Assembly: GCA_025353985.1 (NCBI GenBank)
Contig: JANXNT010000151.1
Location: 1-9,327, forward strand
Direction: 5' to 3'
DNA: 9,327 nt
Origin: Limnoglobus sp.
GTDB taxonomy: Bacteria; Planctomycetota; Planctomycetia; Gemmatales; Gemmataceae
The position numbers and the translations under genes are program-made. Below are positions 1 through 6,736 of this stretch, one piece after another. Position 1 is the first letter of the stretch. Each line of letters begins with the position of its first letter. Under the pieces are notes generated by a model. The model saw only the letters and a program-made list of their open reading frames with translations, was not told the origin of the DNA and ran no database searches.

Positions 1-487
1 TCATCTTCTGGCGTTGCCCCGTGGAAAGGTGGCTGACCTTCGAATTCTTTTTGTCGGTCAGGCCAACGACACTGAGCATCCGGTCGATGCGTTGTTTGAT
101 TAGCTCGTTTGGCACGCCGTAAATGCGGCTAAACAGCCAGAGATTTTCCTGCACGTTCAGAATGCCATACCCGCTCGATTCCCCGCCAGACACCATGTTA
201 ATTCGCGGGCGAATCGTGTCCGCATGCGTCACGACATCGAGACCATCGACGAACGCGGTGCCTTCGGATGGCGCGAGTAACGTCGTTAGAATCTTAATCA
301 GTGTTGTCTTGCCCGCACCATTGGGGCCGAGCAACCCGAAGAGTTCGCCCGGTTGCACTTCGAGGCTAACGCCACCGAGTGCGGTAAACACTTTCGGCCC
401 CGTATCGGCTTTACGCCGAAACCAGCTTTTGCGTGGCTTTTGGTAAATGCGTGTCAAATCAACGGTGCGTATCGCAGAGTGCTCCAT
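1..487 (-). CDS. ABC transporter ATP-binding protein, N-terminal part (runs off the left edge)
   Basis: This gene encodes the nucleotide-binding subunit of an ABC transporter, which hydrolyses ATP on the cytoplasmic face to drive a membrane permease. The 162 visible codons give MEHSAIRTVDLTRIYQKPRK at the N-terminus, a Walker A motif GPNGAGKT at residues 54-61 and a signature LSTGQ at 154-158. The Walker B, D-loop and H-loop lie beyond position 1. The layout is that of the CcmA/DrrA/NatA-type exporter ATPases (COG1131). The region that should carry the Q-loop glutamine reads MVSGGESSGYG (98-108), with no glutamine. The start at 487 is the first ATG after an in-frame open stretch and gives a normal family N-terminus; no Shine-Dalgarno is visible. 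Its permease partner should lie to the left of the window. The substrate cannot be inferred. Confidence 0.9.
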   Translation of the reverse strand, partial: MEHSAIRTVDLTRIYQKPRKSWFRRKADTGPKVFTALGGVSLEVQPGELFGLLGPNGAGKTTLIKILTTLLAPSEGTAFVDGLDVVTHADTIRPRINMVSGGESSGYGILNVQENLWLFSRIYGVPNELIKQRIDRMLSVVGLTDKKNSKVSHLSTGQRQKM

Positions 488-493
488 GAGGGT

Positions 494-499
494 ATTCTA
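494..499 (-). promoter_or_regulatory. Candidate -10 box for the ABC ATPase gene, implying a leaderless or near-leaderless mRNA
   Basis: On the minus strand TAGAAT is followed by only six bases (ACCCTC) before the ATG at 487. If it is a -10 element, transcription would start at or next to the A of the start codon. No good -35 element is visible at 16-18 bp, and no ribosome-binding site lies upstream of the ATG, which fits a leaderless message. The same hexamer precedes the divergent gene at 805-810. Confidence 0.3.
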
Positions 500-661
500 G
501 GAGCAAGCGGTGAAGGGAGATGTGAAATTGCTGCGGGTTTACTCGCCACGTTCCACAACGGGCGATCCGGCACCACTTTCGCCCGAGGTACGAGTATTAC
601 GGCGATTTCGAATGAGCTGATCGCAAGTTACTCAGCGGCGGACAGATATTGACCATACTTT

Positions 662-749
662 GACAGGATTTACTCGATTCACAGGATTTTCTGAAGACAA
701 AAACCAACTCGGTCTCTTTCGAATCCTGTTAAATCCTGCTAATCGTGTC
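662..749. repeat. Imperfect inverted repeat of GGATT/AATCC units (dispersed palindrome)
   Basis: The left arm 662-689 (GACAGGATTTAC then CGATTCACAGGATTT) pairs imperfectly, with one bulge, to the right arm 722-749 (AATCCTGTTAAATCCTGC then AATCGTGTC). The arms enclose a loop of about 32 nt. Each arm is itself built of degenerate units around ACAGGATT. From memory, motifs of the AATCCTGTTAATCCTGTAAATC type are dispersed in intergenic DNA of planctomycetes and several other phyla; the membership of this copy is inferred. It could form a stem-loop in RNA or cruciform DNA. It sits between divergent genes, so a terminator role is unlikely. Confidence 0.65.
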
Positions 750-804
750 CGAACTCATTTTTAACGCTTCATCACGGCATTCGTTTTGCACCAGCACATT
801 TCGT

Positions 805-810
805 TAGAAT
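805..810 (+). promoter_or_regulatory. Candidate -10 box for the toroid-protein gene
   Basis: TAGAAT lies 32 bp upstream of the ATG at 843, in the context CGTTAGAATGATC. A TTGCAC at 786-791 resembles a -35 box, but the spacer is only 13 bp, so the -35 assignment is doubtful. A start near 817 would give a leader of about 26 nt containing the AAGAGA element at 829-834. Confidence 0.3.
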
Positions 811-842
811 GATCAGCACTGCAGCCTCAAGAGATTACCGTC

Positions 843-1964
843 ATGTCGAGAATCGCAATCGGAAGCCTTGCATTGTTTGCTTTGATAGCGGGGGTTCGTG
901 CGGAAGATGCGAAGCCGACGAAGGAAGCGCAGCAAGCGACTATCGACAAGGCGATCGCGTATTTGAAGTCGACGCAGAATGCCGATGGCAGTTGGGGGCA
1001 GTCGCCGGGCAAACTCGGCATCACGGGCGTTGTCGTTACGGGGTTGCTCCAGTGCGGCGTGTCTCCCGACGACGAACCCGCCACGAAAGGATTGAAGTTC
1101 ATCGAGAGCCTGGTGAACGCGAAGGCGGGGCACATCGCGGGGCCGGATGCCAAAGTGAACTTGCACAATTATGTCACGAGCATCAACGTGATGGCACTGG
1201 CCGCTGCGAAGCGGGACGACAAATACAAAGCGGTCGTCGGCTCGGCTGCGGAGTTTCTCAAGAAACTCCAGTGGGACGATGGCGAAGGCAAAAGCGAGAA
1301 AGACGACTTCTTCGGCGGAGCCGGGTACGACAGCAAATCGCGGCCGGATCTATCGAACACCGCGTTCTTTTTGGAAGCACTCAAGGCCGCCGGCACACCC
1401 GCGAGCGACCCCGCGATGAAACGCGCGATCGTGTTTCTCAGCCGTTGCCAGAATCTCAAGGGCGAGTTCAACGATCAACCGTGGGCGGACAAAATCAACG
1501 ATGGCAGCTTCATTTACTCGCCCGCGGGTGGCGGTTCGACCAAGACGAGCGACGACCCCAAAGCCCCGCTCACCGGGTACGGCAGCATGACATACGCGGG
1601 CATCAAGAGCATGATTTATTGCGGCATCACCAAAGACGACCCACGCATGAAGGCCGCGATCGGCTGGGTGAAGAAGAACTACACGCTCGATGCGAACCCC
1701 GGTATGCCGCCACAACTCGCGAGCCGTGGGTTGTACTACTACTATGTGACATTTGCCAAAACGATGACCGCACTCGGCGACGATACATTCGAAGACGCGT
1801 ACGGCGTGAAACACGATTGGCGTGCGGACCTAACGGATGCCGCGATCAAGCGCCAGAAGCCCGATGGTAGCTGGACGAACGAAACGGATCGCTGGATGGA
1901 AGGCGACCCGAGCTTGGTCACCGGCTACATGATGATGGCACTCGGGCAGTGCCGGGCGAAGTAG
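843..1964 (+). CDS. Secreted squalene-cyclase/prenyltransferase-repeat (alpha/alpha-toroid) protein, probably non-catalytic
   Basis: The 373-residue product begins with a signal peptide (MSRIAIGSLALFALIAGVRA, likely cleaved after A20), so it should act outside the cytoplasmic membrane. The rest has the helical repeats of the terpene-cyclase/prenyltransferase fold: a QxxDGSWG repeat at 45-52 (QNADGSWG), a second at the C-terminus, 338-344 (QKPDGSW), and several helix-turn segments between. In squalene-hopene cyclases the catalytic acid lies in DxDDTA. The comparable segment here, RPDLSNTAFF (167-176), reads DLSNTA, so the protonating aspartates are missing and cyclase activity is unlikely. Proteins of this type are common in planctomycetes and have no established function; a ligand- or protein-binding role is a guess. 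The start is supported by the signal peptide and by AAGAGA about 8 nt upstream. The next gene starts 95 bp after the stop. Confidence 0.85.
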   Translation: MSRIAIGSLALFALIAGVRAEDAKPTKEAQQATIDKAIAYLKSTQNADGSWGQSPGKLGITGVVVTGLLQCGVSPDDEPATKGLKFIESLVNAKAGHIAGPDAKVNLHNYVTSINVMALAAAKRDDKYKAVVGSAAEFLKKLQWDDGEGKSEKDDFFGGAGYDSKSRPDLSNTAFFLEALKAAGTPASDPAMKRAIVFLSRCQNLKGEFNDQPWADKINDGSFIYSPAGGGSTKTSDDPKAPLTGYGSMTYAGIKSMIYCGITKDDPRMKAAIGWVKKNYTLDANPGMPPQLASRGLYYYYVTFAKTMTALGDDTFEDAYGVKHDWRADLTDAAIKRQKPDGSWTNETDRWMEGDPSLVTGYMMMALGQCRAK

Positions 1965-2019
1965 AATCACGCTGGCTTCTGCGTGCATTTCGATCTATAT
2001 TGAAAGTACTGCCTGAACG

Positions 2020-2034
2020 GGAGTGTCACGCTCC
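2020..2034 (+). repeat. Small GGAGTG/CGCTCC hairpin between the toroid and DUF1501 genes
   Basis: GGAGTG (2020-2025) and CGCTCC (2029-2034) form a 6-bp stem with one G-T pair and a TCA loop, followed by TCCTATTTTCC. It lies 56 bp after the upstream stop and 25 bp before the next ATG. It could be a weak terminator or attenuator, or a copy of the GGGAGCGTCACGCTCC-like palindromes I recall from planctomycete intergenic DNA. It is too short and lacks a proper T-tract, so termination is not established. Confidence 0.35.
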
Positions 2035-2059
2035 TCCTATTTTCCGTGTGAGAGATACG

Positions 2060-3400
2060 ATGCCATCACTCCACAACCGCCGTGGGTTTTTACAGGTCGG
2101 TGCCTGCTCCGCCGCTGGGCTGACGCTGCCGACGCTGTTTGCCAACCAAGCTGCAGCGAAGCTTCCCACGAAGGGTAAATCGGTCATTCTCGTCAACCTC
2201 ACGGGCGGGATGAGCCACCTCGATACGCTCGATATGAAGATGGACGCGCCGACCGAAGTGCGCGGTGAATTCCAGCCGATTTCCACGCGGCTACCCGGCG
2301 TGCAAGTCTGCGAACACCTGCCGATGTTGGCGGAGCGGATGAATAAATGGGCTCTCGTTCGCACGATGTCGCACCGCGAAAATAGCCACCTTCCCGGCAC
2401 GCACCGCCTGTTGACGGGTGCCACAATGCCGAACCAACGCGGTTCGGACCTCGATAATAATCTCTCGCGGAGCAACTGGCCGTGCTACGCGGCCGGGTTG
2501 AACTACCTGCGGCCACGGAACGATGGCATCCCCAACGGCGTGACGCTGCCTCGCGCGTTGATTGAAGGCCCGCTCGTGTGGCCCGGCCAACACGCGGGAT
2601 TTCTGAAAGCGAGCCACGACCCGATGCTCGTGACGCAGGATCCGAATTCGGATGCGTTCAAGATGGACGCGTTCACGCCTGCAATGGGTACCGACTCCGA
2701 GCGGATCAACAAACGGCGCAGCTTACTCGAACAACTCGCGACGGCACCGGTCGGCGACCCGGCATTTCGCGGCCATCAGGAACGCGCCTTCGAGCTTCTT
2801 ACTTCTGGCCGTGTGTCGGGGGCGTTTCGACTCGATCGCGAAGCGGTTGCGACGCGGGATCGCTACGGGCGAAATCTATTTGGCCAATCGCTGTTGCTCG
2901 CGCGGCGTCTCGTTCAAGCGGGCGTGCCAATCATTCAGGCGAACATGGGCACCGTGCAAACGTGGGACACGCACACGGATAACTGGGGGAAACTGAAGAC
3001 CCAATTATTGCCCTGGCTCGATCGGGCACTCGCCGCACTCATCGACGATCTGGAATCTGATGGGCTTCTGCAAGATACGCTCGTCGTTGCAACGGGCGAG
3101 TTTGGTCGCACGCCGAAGGTGTCGTTCTTACCCGGCGAAAAGACTCCGGGCCGCGATCACTGGGCGGGCGTCTACTCCGGTTTGTTCACCGGTGCGGGTG
3201 TCTGTGGCGGGCGGGTGATTGGCAGATCGGACAAAACCGGCTCGTTCCCCGTGACCGATCCGTATTCGCCGTTCGACCTCGGTGCAACGATCTACCGCAC
3301 GCTTGGCATCGACCCCGACTCCGAGATTGTGGACGCGACGAATCGCCCCTCGCGAATTAACACCGGCAAGCCGATGGATGTCCTTTTCGAAAACAAGTGA
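2060..3400 (+). CDS. DUF1501 family protein, Tat-exported, alkaline-phosphatase/sulfatase-like fold
   Basis: The 446-residue product is a DUF1501 protein, a family abundant in planctomycetes and structurally related to alkaline phosphatases and sulfatases, with no proven substrate. Visible family marks are GGMSHLDTLDMK (49-60), the histidine-rich SHRENSHLPGTHRLLTG segment (104-120), TWDTH (301-305), GEFGRTP (346-352) and GRDHW (364-368); the conserved D and H residues are likely metal ligands by analogy. The N-terminus carries a twin-arginine leader, HNRRGFLQVG (5-14), followed by a hydrophobic stretch and ANQAAA, so the folded protein is probably exported by Tat. I chose 2060 rather than the in-frame ATG at 1949 because the longer form would bury the Tat leader behind 37 unlikely residues and overlap the previous gene. 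GAGA lies about 6 nt before the ATG. DUF1501 genes usually follow a DUF1549/DUF1553 gene; none is here. Confidence 0.93.
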   Translation: MPSLHNRRGFLQVGACSAAGLTLPTLFANQAAAKLPTKGKSVILVNLTGGMSHLDTLDMKMDAPTEVRGEFQPISTRLPGVQVCEHLPMLAERMNKWALVRTMSHRENSHLPGTHRLLTGATMPNQRGSDLDNNLSRSNWPCYAAGLNYLRPRNDGIPNGVTLPRALIEGPLVWPGQHAGFLKASHDPMLVTQDPNSDAFKMDAFTPAMGTDSERINKRRSLLEQLATAPVGDPAFRGHQERAFELLTSGRVSGAFRLDREAVATRDRYGRNLFGQSLLLARRLVQAGVPIIQANMGTVQTWDTHTDNWGKLKTQLLPWLDRALAALIDDLESDGLLQDTLVVATGEFGRTPKVSFLPGEKTPGRDHWAGVYSGLFTGAGVCGGRVIGRSDKTGSFPVTDPYSPFDLGATIYRTLGIDPDSEIVDATNRPSRINTGKPMDVLFENK

Positions 3401-3403
3401 CCG

Positions 3404-4813
3404 ATGCTCGGCTGGCTATCCGCGATTTGCGTTCTGGCTGCAACCGTGCCAACTCCGGTTGCGAAGCCGTACTTCGGCATACAGATGATCGACCGTGCGA
3501 CGGGCCGTGGCGTTCCGCTCGTGGAACTGCGCACAGTCAGCGACATTTGTTTCTTCACCGATAGCAGTGGCTGGGTGGCGTTTCACGAACCGGGTTTGAT
3601 GGACCGCGACGTGTACTTTGCAATCGCGTCGCCCGGTTACGAGTATGCCAAAGATGGCTTCGGTTTCCATGGCATCAAAGCACACACCCTGCCCGGCCAA
3701 AGTCTGCGCGTGATGATCGATCGCACGAACATCGCGTCGCGCGTGTGCCGGTTGACAGGACAAGGAATCGATGGCCATCGCGAGTTACTCGGAATTACAC
3801 CGAAACGGAGCGCATTAAACGCAGGCGTGATTGGGCAAGATTCGGTGCAAGTTGTGCCATACCAAGGCAAATTATTCTGGCTGTGGGGCGACACCAACTT
3901 ACCGCATTACCCGCTCGGGCAGTTTCAAACGAGTGCCGCGACTTCCACTTTGAAGCATAATCTCGAAGACGGCATCGCCTACGATTACTTCGCCGATTTG
4001 AAGTTTCCGGATCGCGTGCGGGCGATGGTGCCGTTGAAAGCACCCGGCCCCGTCTGGTTGTTCGGGCTGTTAACCGTCACCGACAACGAGGGCCACGAGC
4101 GACTCGTTTCGCACTTCACCCGGCGGAAAAACCTTGCGGAACAGGCCGAACATGGCCTCGTCGCGTTCGACGACGATCTCAGTGTGTTCCGTGTCATCGT
4201 CTCACTCGAAGCCTCGAACACGTGGAAGTTCCCACGCGGCAACGCCGTCCGGGACGGTGATTATTGGTACTTCGCCAGCCCGTTCTGCCACACGCGAGTG
4301 AAGGCCAACTGGGACAGTATCCGCGATCCAAACGCTTACGAGGCATATGCTCTCGACCCGATTACGAAGCAGTTCGCGTGGCAGAAAGATCGCCCTCCGA
4401 GTTCGCAACAACTCGTCGATGCGGAGACGGGGAAACCGGTAACGATTCACACGGCATCGATAAACTGGAACACCTACCGCAAGCGTTGGACGATGATTGG
4501 CGTCGAGTCGAATGCAACCGGGAAACCGTCCGTTCTCGGCGAAGTCTGGTACGCGGAGTCCTCCACGATTGTCGGGCCGTGGTCGAAGGCGACTCGGATC
4601 GCGACCCACCCTAACTACACGTTCTACAACCCGCGGCAACACCCGTTCCTCGACGAAGCGGGTGGCCGTTTCATCTACTTTGAAGGCACTTACACGAACA
4701 CATTTTCCGGCAACAAAACCGCAACGCCACGCTACGAGTACAACCAACTTTTGTATAGGCTGGACTTGACCGATGTACGACTGACTCACTCTCAACACTC
4801 AACTCGAAACTAA
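3404..4813 (+). CDS. Secreted protein with transthyretin-like domain and five-bladed-propeller (DUF4185/GH43-like) domain
   Basis: The 469-residue product starts 3 nt after the DUF1501 stop codon, with no clear Shine-Dalgarno, so translation is probably coupled. A hydrophobic N-terminus ending in PVA (1-20) looks like a signal peptide, although it lacks the usual positive charge. Residues about 22-112 resemble a transthyretin/carboxypeptidase-regulatory beta-sandwich (IDRATGRGVPLVELRT, then TDSSGWVAF and SPGYEYAKDGFGF). From about 140 the repeated pattern suggests a beta-propeller of the DUF4185/GH43 type: GQDSVQVVPYQGKLFWLWGD (144-163), KFPRGNAV (275-282), GEVWYAESSTIVGPW (379-393), FYNPRQHPFLDEAGGRFIYF (407-426). 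I recognise the FYNP..HPF and YFEGTYT pattern from planctomycete hypothetical proteins. Carbohydrate binding or hydrolysis is possible, but catalytic residues cannot be assigned. The last nine codons (THSQHSTRN) coincide with a palindrome and look foreign to the family. Confidence 0.8.
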   Translation: MLGWLSAICVLAATVPTPVAKPYFGIQMIDRATGRGVPLVELRTVSDICFFTDSSGWVAFHEPGLMDRDVYFAIASPGYEYAKDGFGFHGIKAHTLPGQSLRVMIDRTNIASRVCRLTGQGIDGHRELLGITPKRSALNAGVIGQDSVQVVPYQGKLFWLWGDTNLPHYPLGQFQTSAATSTLKHNLEDGIAYDYFADLKFPDRVRAMVPLKAPGPVWLFGLLTVTDNEGHERLVSHFTRRKNLAEQAEHGLVAFDDDLSVFRVIVSLEASNTWKFPRGNAVRDGDYWYFASPFCHTRVKANWDSIRDPNAYEAYALDPITKQFAWQKDRPPSSQQLVDAETGKPVTIHTASINWNTYRKRWTMIGVESNATGKPSVLGEVWYAESSTIVGPWSKATRIATHPNYTFYNPRQHPFLDEAGGRFIYFEGTYTNTFSGNKTATPRYEYNQLLYRLDLTDVRLTHSQHSTRN

Positions 4814-4859
4814 CCACTACTTTTGCAAACAATAGTATTTAGTTATGAGTTGAGCGTTG
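4793..4859. terminator. Imperfect 21-bp inverted repeat between convergent genes, possible bidirectional terminator
   Basis: The left arm 4793-4813 (CAACACTCAACTCGAAACTAA) has 18 of 21 positions complementary to 4839-4859, with a loop of about 25 nt. The arm covers the last codons and the stop of the plus-strand propeller gene and ends 12 bp from the stop of the minus-strand radical SAM gene, where a bidirectional terminator would be expected. A true T-tract is absent on both sides (TTAGTTTGGG follows on the plus strand), so it may instead be a dispersed palindrome that landed here. Confidence 0.5.
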
Positions 4860-4871
4860 TTAGTTTGGGCT

Positions 4872-6716
4872 TCACCCACCGCAACCGGGGCCTTCGTTGA
4901 CGGCTTCGGCCATCACTTTCAGCTGAATCATGCTGCGGTCCTGCTCTTTCTCCAGATATGCGCGGCCCTTTTTGACGTTGACGTGATCCCATGGCAATCG
5001 CTCGCTGATCGGCCGGGTTCGCTGGCTGTAAAAGCCGACGTCGATGTTCAGATCGCGGAACGTGTCCCACCACAATTTCGCGTTAAAACACTCTTTCCAG
5101 CCGTCCATTCGCGCACCGCGTTTCCACGCTTCGTACAGTGCCGGTGACACCCGCCTGTCACCGCGAGTGAGGATGCCTTCGAGCAAGCTCGTTTCGATGT
5201 CGTGTTGTTTCACTTTCACCGACTTCATGCGGCTCTGACCGTGCAAATACTGGCCCACCCAGCGAAAATATTCGCGATCTTGCATCCCGTTCCACTGGTA
5301 GGGCGTGTGCGGTTTCGGCACGAAATTCGACACGCTCGCCGTGACGTCTTTGTAACTGCCCGTCACTTCCTTACCGATGCGGCTGATCGTCTCGGCCATC
5401 TCGATAATGCCATCGAGATCGGTGGGGCGTTCGCCCGGCAGCCCACACAGGAAGTACAATTTCACCTTCTGCCAGCCGTTTTTGAACGCTTCGCGGCAGC
5501 CGACGTACAGGTCGTCGTTCTTGATCTTCTTGCGAATCTGTTCGCGCATGTCGTCGCGTGCCACTTCCGGTGCGAGCGTCAGACCGGCTTTGCGAACGCC
5601 TTCGAAAAGGCTCGGCAGCGTGCGTAATTGATGGTTAATCCGCAAACTCGGCAACGAAACGTTGACGCCGAGCGGGCGAAAGACTTGGTGCATTCGCTTC
5701 ACGAGTTCTTCGAAGTGCGGATAATCGCTCGTCGAAAGCGAGAGCAAACTGATCTCGTTCGTGCCGGTGTTCCGGTAACTTTCGAGTGCGGCTTGCACGA
5801 TGGTTTCGACCGATCGAAACCGCAGCGGGCGTTTGATCGTGGTCGATTGGCAGAAGCGGCACTGGTGCGGGCAGCCACGCATGATCTCGATCGCGATGCG
5901 GTCGTGCGGCGTTTGCACGAATGGCACAACGGGCTTCGTGGGAAGCGGAATCGCGTCGAAATCCTGGCTGATCGTACACGACTGAATTTCGAGTGGCACA
6001 TCGCTGCGGGTGCGGTTGACTGTGGCAATCGTACCGTCGGCGTGGTACTCGTGTTGGTAAAACACCGGTGCGTACGCCCAGACGGTACGGCCAACGACTT
6101 CGGCGAGCATCTCCAACCGGCGGCGGTACGTGTTGTCTCCATCGCGTATCGCTTGTTCCTTGAGTTCCACCCAGCGGTTCATCACCCATGGCAACGATTC
6201 TTCGCCATCGCCGATGATGAAAAGATCGACGAACGGCGCAAGCAATTCCGGGTTCTGCGCACCCGGGCCACCCGCGATAATCAGCGGATCGGAAACGAGG
6301 CGTTCGTCGCTGAAGTGCGGAATGCCACCGAGATCGAGCATGTTCAACAAGTTGGTGTAACAGACCTCGTATTGCAGGCTGAAACCGACGATGTCGAACT
6401 TGTGTAACGGTGTAAATGTCTCAAGACTGTACAACGGCAACCGGCGTTTCCGCAGGATCGTTTCGAAGTCCATCCACGGTGCAAAGGCACGTTCGCAGGC
6501 CCATTGCGGGTCGTTATTCATGATCGAATACAGCACCTGCAACCCATGGTGGCTCATGCCGATCGTGTAGGCATCGGGAAAGCACATGCAGAGCGTGCCG
6601 CGAACTTGCGAGTGGTCTTTGATGATTGAGTTCAACTCTCCGCCCATGTACTGGGCGGGCGTTTTCACTCGCGGCAGCAACCGCATCACTTCGGTTTTCA
6701 GTGCGGAGTTCGGCAT
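4872..6716 (-). CDS. B12-binding-type radical SAM protein, TIGR03960-like
   Basis: The 614-residue product is a radical SAM enzyme with an N-terminal cobalamin-binding-like region. GGPGAQNPE (149-157) and the GDGEES segment (169-174) are typical of the B12-binding half in COG1032 proteins. The [4Fe-4S] site is RGCPHQCRFC (280-289), with cysteines 282, 286 and 289 in CxxxCxxC spacing. The length and the opening (LLPRVKTPAQYMGGELNSI, residues 13-31) fit TIGR03960, whose reaction is unknown. In Firmicutes and other phyla this protein is fused to or followed by a DUF2344/TIGR03936 domain, often beside RNase E/G and rplU. Here it ends at GPGCGG with no DUF2344 region, and the next gene is convergent. 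It begins 20 bp after the RNase D stop and is probably co-transcribed with it. The ATG at 6716 fits the family N-terminus; GGATGA about 8 nt upstream could serve as the ribosome site. Confidence 0.9.
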   Translation of the reverse strand: MPNSALKTEVMRLLPRVKTPAQYMGGELNSIIKDHSQVRGTLCMCFPDAYTIGMSHHGLQVLYSIMNNDPQWACERAFAPWMDFETILRKRRLPLYSLETFTPLHKFDIVGFSLQYEVCYTNLLNMLDLGGIPHFSDERLVSDPLIIAGGPGAQNPELLAPFVDLFIIGDGEESLPWVMNRWVELKEQAIRDGDNTYRRRLEMLAEVVGRTVWAYAPVFYQHEYHADGTIATVNRTRSDVPLEIQSCTISQDFDAIPLPTKPVVPFVQTPHDRIAIEIMRGCPHQCRFCQSTTIKRPLRFRSVETIVQAALESYRNTGTNEISLLSLSTSDYPHFEELVKRMHQVFRPLGVNVSLPSLRINHQLRTLPSLFEGVRKAGLTLAPEVARDDMREQIRKKIKNDDLYVGCREAFKNGWQKVKLYFLCGLPGERPTDLDGIIEMAETISRIGKEVTGSYKDVTASVSNFVPKPHTPYQWNGMQDREYFRWVGQYLHGQSRMKSVKVKQHDIETSLLEGILTRGDRRVSPALYEAWKRGARMDGWKECFNAKLWWDTFRDLNIDVGFYSQRTRPISERLPWDHVNVKKGRAYLEKEQDRSMIQLKVMAEAVNEGPGCGG

Positions 6717-6736
6717 CGTTGTTCATCCATGTGAAA

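Larger units (their letters stand above)
488..842. other. Divergent intergenic region, 355 bp
   Basis: This gap separates the minus-strand ABC ATPase gene from the plus-strand toroid-protein gene, so it should carry promoters for both. Visible contents are a TAGAAT box just before the ABC start (minus strand, 494-499), an imperfect inverted repeat made of GGATT units (662-749), and a TAGAAT box before the plus-strand gene (805-810). Positions 500-660 show no convincing gene, RNA or repeat. A 99-codon open frame crossing this stretch starts inside the ABC gene and has no family-like features. Confidence 0.7.

Noticed and set aside
353..652. A 99-codon open frame crossing the ABC gene start and the intergenic region
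   Set aside because: Its first part is antisense to a supported ABC coding region; the rest has no recognisable domain or ribosome site.
662..749. The GGATT inverted repeat as a CRISPR array
   Set aside because: The units are degenerate, have no regular spacers and form a single palindrome.
662..749. The GGATT inverted repeat as an intrinsic terminator
   Set aside because: It lies upstream of both divergent flanking genes, so no visible gene ends there.
809..1870. A 353-codon open frame overlapping the toroid-protein gene in another frame
   Set aside because: It is arginine-rich with no family features, and the 843-1964 frame has a signal peptide and clear motifs. It arises from codon bias.
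1949..2059. Upstream ATG (1949) as the DUF1501 start
   Set aside because: It would add 37 residues before the twin-arginine leader and overlap the preceding gene; the ATG at 2060 gives a standard Tat signal.
5628..6407. A 259-codon open frame antisense to the radical SAM gene
   Set aside because: It lies entirely within a well-supported gene, and its composition mirrors the opposite strand's codon bias.
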